Below are positions 19,986-21,440 of a stretch of DNA of 21,440 bases, in pieces; position 1 is the stretch's first letter; each line of letters starts with the position of its first letter. The DNA lies in NCBI GenBank assembly GCA_016098155.1, contig JAAAJB010000306.1, positions 20,611 to 42,050 of the forward strand. Reading direction: 5' to 3'. The position numbers were made by a program, and so were the translations under genes. The notes under the pieces were generated by a model that did not search any database, was not told where the DNA came from, and saw only the letters and a list, made by a program, of their open reading frames with translations. Source of the stretch: Actinomortierella ambigua. Lineage: Eukaryota > Mortierellomycota > Mortierellomycetes > Mortierellales > Mortierellaceae.

Positions 19986-20087
19986 CGCCTACCATGGGCA
20001 TTTTGCATACTTTGCGATTTTGCATGATGACCCGAGGCACTTCTAGTAACCGTTTGAGATTATCATCAAATCATTTTGAATCCGTTA

Positions 20088-20138
20088 CCGCCGTTTCTAC
20101 CATTTCTACCGTTTCTACCGTTTCTACCGCTGATACCG
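20088..20138. repeat. 9-bp tandem repeat (ACCGTTTCT)
   Basis: Five or so copies of ACCGTTTCT with variants (ACCATTTCT, ACCGCTGAT). Read on the minus strand in the frame of the ORF ending at 20071, they give repeated Val-Glu-Thr; on the + strand, Ser-Thr-Val. Confidence 0.9.
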
Positions 20139-20256
20139 CCAAGTCCCTGTCTCCGAACATTTCACCACCTTCCTCCATCATTCGCTGGTCAGTATTCTCC
20201 CCCTCTCTTTTACGCTTCTCATAATATTTTGCTCTCAGTTCGTCTCCATTTAGAGT

Positions 20257-20640
20257 ATGTCTTCTAGTCACTGCCACGGCACGTATAATGTTCTCGGCTT
20301 TCAAGTTCCAGATCGTGTTGTCGATTATGCCTTTGAGCTTGCTGCAAGTGCGCATAGCATGGCGCAGTACCAATCTCTTGAAAGTCAGCTTATAAGCAGA
20401 CTGAACTCTGCCAAAGATGAGTACGCGAATGCTCTTTTCGGCGACCAAACCGTTCCAGATCAAACCATAGAGATTGGCGATCAGACCCTGCTGCAAATCG
20501 ACGATCAAGGTGTCGTCCCTGAAGCTTGGGATGCTGATGACTACCCACGAAAACTCAGAGAACTGCGAAGTGTAGTATCGAGACGATATATTTTTCTATT
20601 GATAGTTCATGCAGCATACTGGTATAGTCATATAGTTTAA
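20257..20640 (+). CDS. Hypothetical 127-residue ORF, strand uncertain
   Basis: The ATG at 20257 opens an acidic, helix-prone ORF (VVDYAFELAASAHSM, SLESQLISRLNSAKDEYANA) with a DQT-containing segment (GDQTVPDQTIEIGDQT) and a hydrophobic end (YIFLLIVHAAYW) that may be read-through of an intron starting GTAGTA after 20570. A C/T-rich stretch lies at 20196-20220. The minus strand is open in exactly the complementary codon register (20508-20071, 145 codons, ending in Val-Glu-Thr repeats) and looks equally protein-like, basic instead of acidic. No family is recognised on either strand. I slightly prefer the + strand because of its start context and composition. Confidence 0.35.
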   Translation: MSSSHCHGTYNVLGFQVPDRVVDYAFELAASAHSMAQYQSLESQLISRLNSAKDEYANALFGDQTVPDQTIEIGDQTLLQIDDQGVVPEAWDADDYPRKLRELRSVVSRRYIFLLIVHAAYWYSHIV

Positions 20641-20979
20641 CCCTTGCATTATTAAACCATGAACCGTGCCATCACCGCTACATTTTGTACTCCACTTTGC
20701 TGTGGCGCCAGAACCGATATGAAAATATAGCTTGGTAGTTATTTCATGTTTGAGATGCATGTAAAATTCACACGGACGTTGATGGCCTTGCATTTGCTAA
20801 GGAAGAATAGACCTAAAGTCGTATGTGGTGGTAAGGGCATGCTTTCATTACTCTTTTTCGCTTGGCAAATGCTGCATGCATTCACACGTGCACAGCCTTT
20901 GATTGAATTAAACATGTGTATATGCCCAATAGGGGTGTGAAAGAAAACCAAGCATTTCAGGCAGAATAATGAGATATCA
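20641..20979. other. Unassigned spacer
   Basis: I see no gene or RNA element. A 64-codon + strand ORF (20746-20940) has no recognisable features. GTGCGT-like and TGCATG motifs are scattered without pattern. Confidence 0.5.
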
Positions 20980-21078
20980 CCTCCTCCCCTCCATTCTCGC
21001 CATCTTTACGCCTTTTCAATTTTCTTCTCCTTCTCCAGCGTTTTTCCAAGTACACCTTTGAACTACAATACACAGAAC
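20980..21078 (+). promoter_or_regulatory. Pyrimidine-rich promoter/leader of the right-edge gene
   Basis: C/T-dominated blocks (CTCCTCCCCTCCATTCTCG near 20981, TTTTCTTCTCCTTCTCC near 21019) are followed by an A-rich leader ending AACACAGAAC-ATG style, typical for a fungal gene start. It matches the style seen at the KH-like gene. Confidence 0.5.
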
Positions 21079-21440
21079 ATGGCGCAGCCAAGCTTGGACT
21101 GGCTTCTCTCTTTGACCAGTAGTGACTTGAGCCAGGTAATTGTCAAAGTACTTTCGCTGCAGTGGGAGAAGCCGGTTCACTTTGACTTGAAAGGCTGGCA
21201 ATGTTTGGACAGTTTGGTAGTCACTTCATACTCCTTTCATTCTAATGTCACCAATCCGCCTTCGCTATACTATGAACGCCTGCCATTTTTTCACAGCCCC
21301 AATCGGAGTCTCAGTCTCATCAACAGGGTTACTCTCAAGATACGACACAACCTTTACCAGAGGATATTGAAGAGGCACTGTTGAGCTTCGAGAAACGCTT
21401 TTTATGTATGCGGGGTAAATGTATGTAAAGGGGTAAGGGG
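21079..21440 (+). CDS. Hypothetical spliced gene, 5' part only
   Basis: The gene starts at ATG 21079. Exon 1 (21079-21216) encodes MAQPSLDWLLSLTSSDLSQ, then VLSLQWEKPVHFDLKGWQ. The intron 21217-21296 (80 nt) has GTAGTC, a TTCTAATG branch-like site and a pyrimidine-rich TTCACAG acceptor, phase 0. Exon 2 from 21297 encodes PQSESQSHQQGYSQDTTQPL then PEDIEEALLSFEKRFL. The exon probably ends at a donor between 21406 and 21425 (GTATGC or GTATGT), since an in-frame TAA follows at 21426. Exon 1 is hydrophobic and amphipathic, exon 2 begins Gln/Ser-rich and becomes an acidic helix. The family is not recognised and the rest lies outside the window. Confidence 0.6.

Noticed and set aside
21136..21162. 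27-nt GTAATT..CTGCAG segment as a micro-intron in the right-edge gene
   Set aside because: Too short for normal splicing, and its translation (VIVKVLSLQ) fits the surrounding amphipathic helix.
1..21440. tRNA or rRNA genes, CRISPR arrays, bacterial operon features
   Set aside because: I looked for tRNA B-box-like motifs and repeat-spacer structure and found none; the window is eukaryotic in gene structure.

Overview
The window looks like nuclear DNA of a filamentous fungus. Genes are broken by short introns (56 to 155 nt) with GT..AG ends and CTAAC/CTAAT-type branch sites. Coding starts tend to follow pyrimidine-rich leaders, and genes end near AATAAA. The protein types (an ABCC transporter, a Ser/Thr-rich single-pass surface protein, a START protein, a KH-like RNA-binding-type protein) and the intron style suggest an early-diverging lineage such as Mortierellomycota/Mucoromycota. 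That placement is inference from style, not proven.

Layout: (1) 1-4761 (+) carries most of an ABCC/MRP-type ABC transporter, 5' end cut by the window, four visible exons. (2) 5230-7479 (-), convergent with it, is an intronless 749-residue SKG6/Mid2-like single-pass membrane protein with a 24-bp coding minisatellite. (3) 7480-12392 is a 4.9-kb stretch with no solid gene: long GA-rich and CT-rich tracts, a T9A17 run, and eroded protein-like fragments. (4) 12393-15799 (+) is a nine-exon gene for an 866-residue protein, reconstructed here by splicing, with two degenerate KH-like modules and a conserved-looking C-terminal domain. (5) About 15940-16400 (-) is a decayed Tc1/mariner transposase remnant. 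(6) 16346-17944 (-) is a five-exon START-domain lipid-transfer-type gene whose 3' reading frame runs into that remnant. (7) 17945-20256 is repeat-rich: a tandem repeat with a Met-Leu-Val-Asp-like translation, a (GAT)17 tract inside a possible small gene, a 69-bp palindrome bounded by direct repeats, and a 16-bp tandem array. (8) 20257-20640 holds a weak ORF with an equally open antisense frame. (9) 21079 to the right edge is the 5' part of another spliced gene.

The genes show no shared pathway or cluster logic; they look like independent housekeeping or cell-surface genes. The most notable points are the palindromic mini-element at 19238-19322, the START gene/Tc1 junction, the 16-bp array with an inverted copy, and the uncharacterised KH-like protein with an in-frame 57-nt intron. 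All splice models were made by hand from splice signals and reading-frame continuity and have no transcript support.
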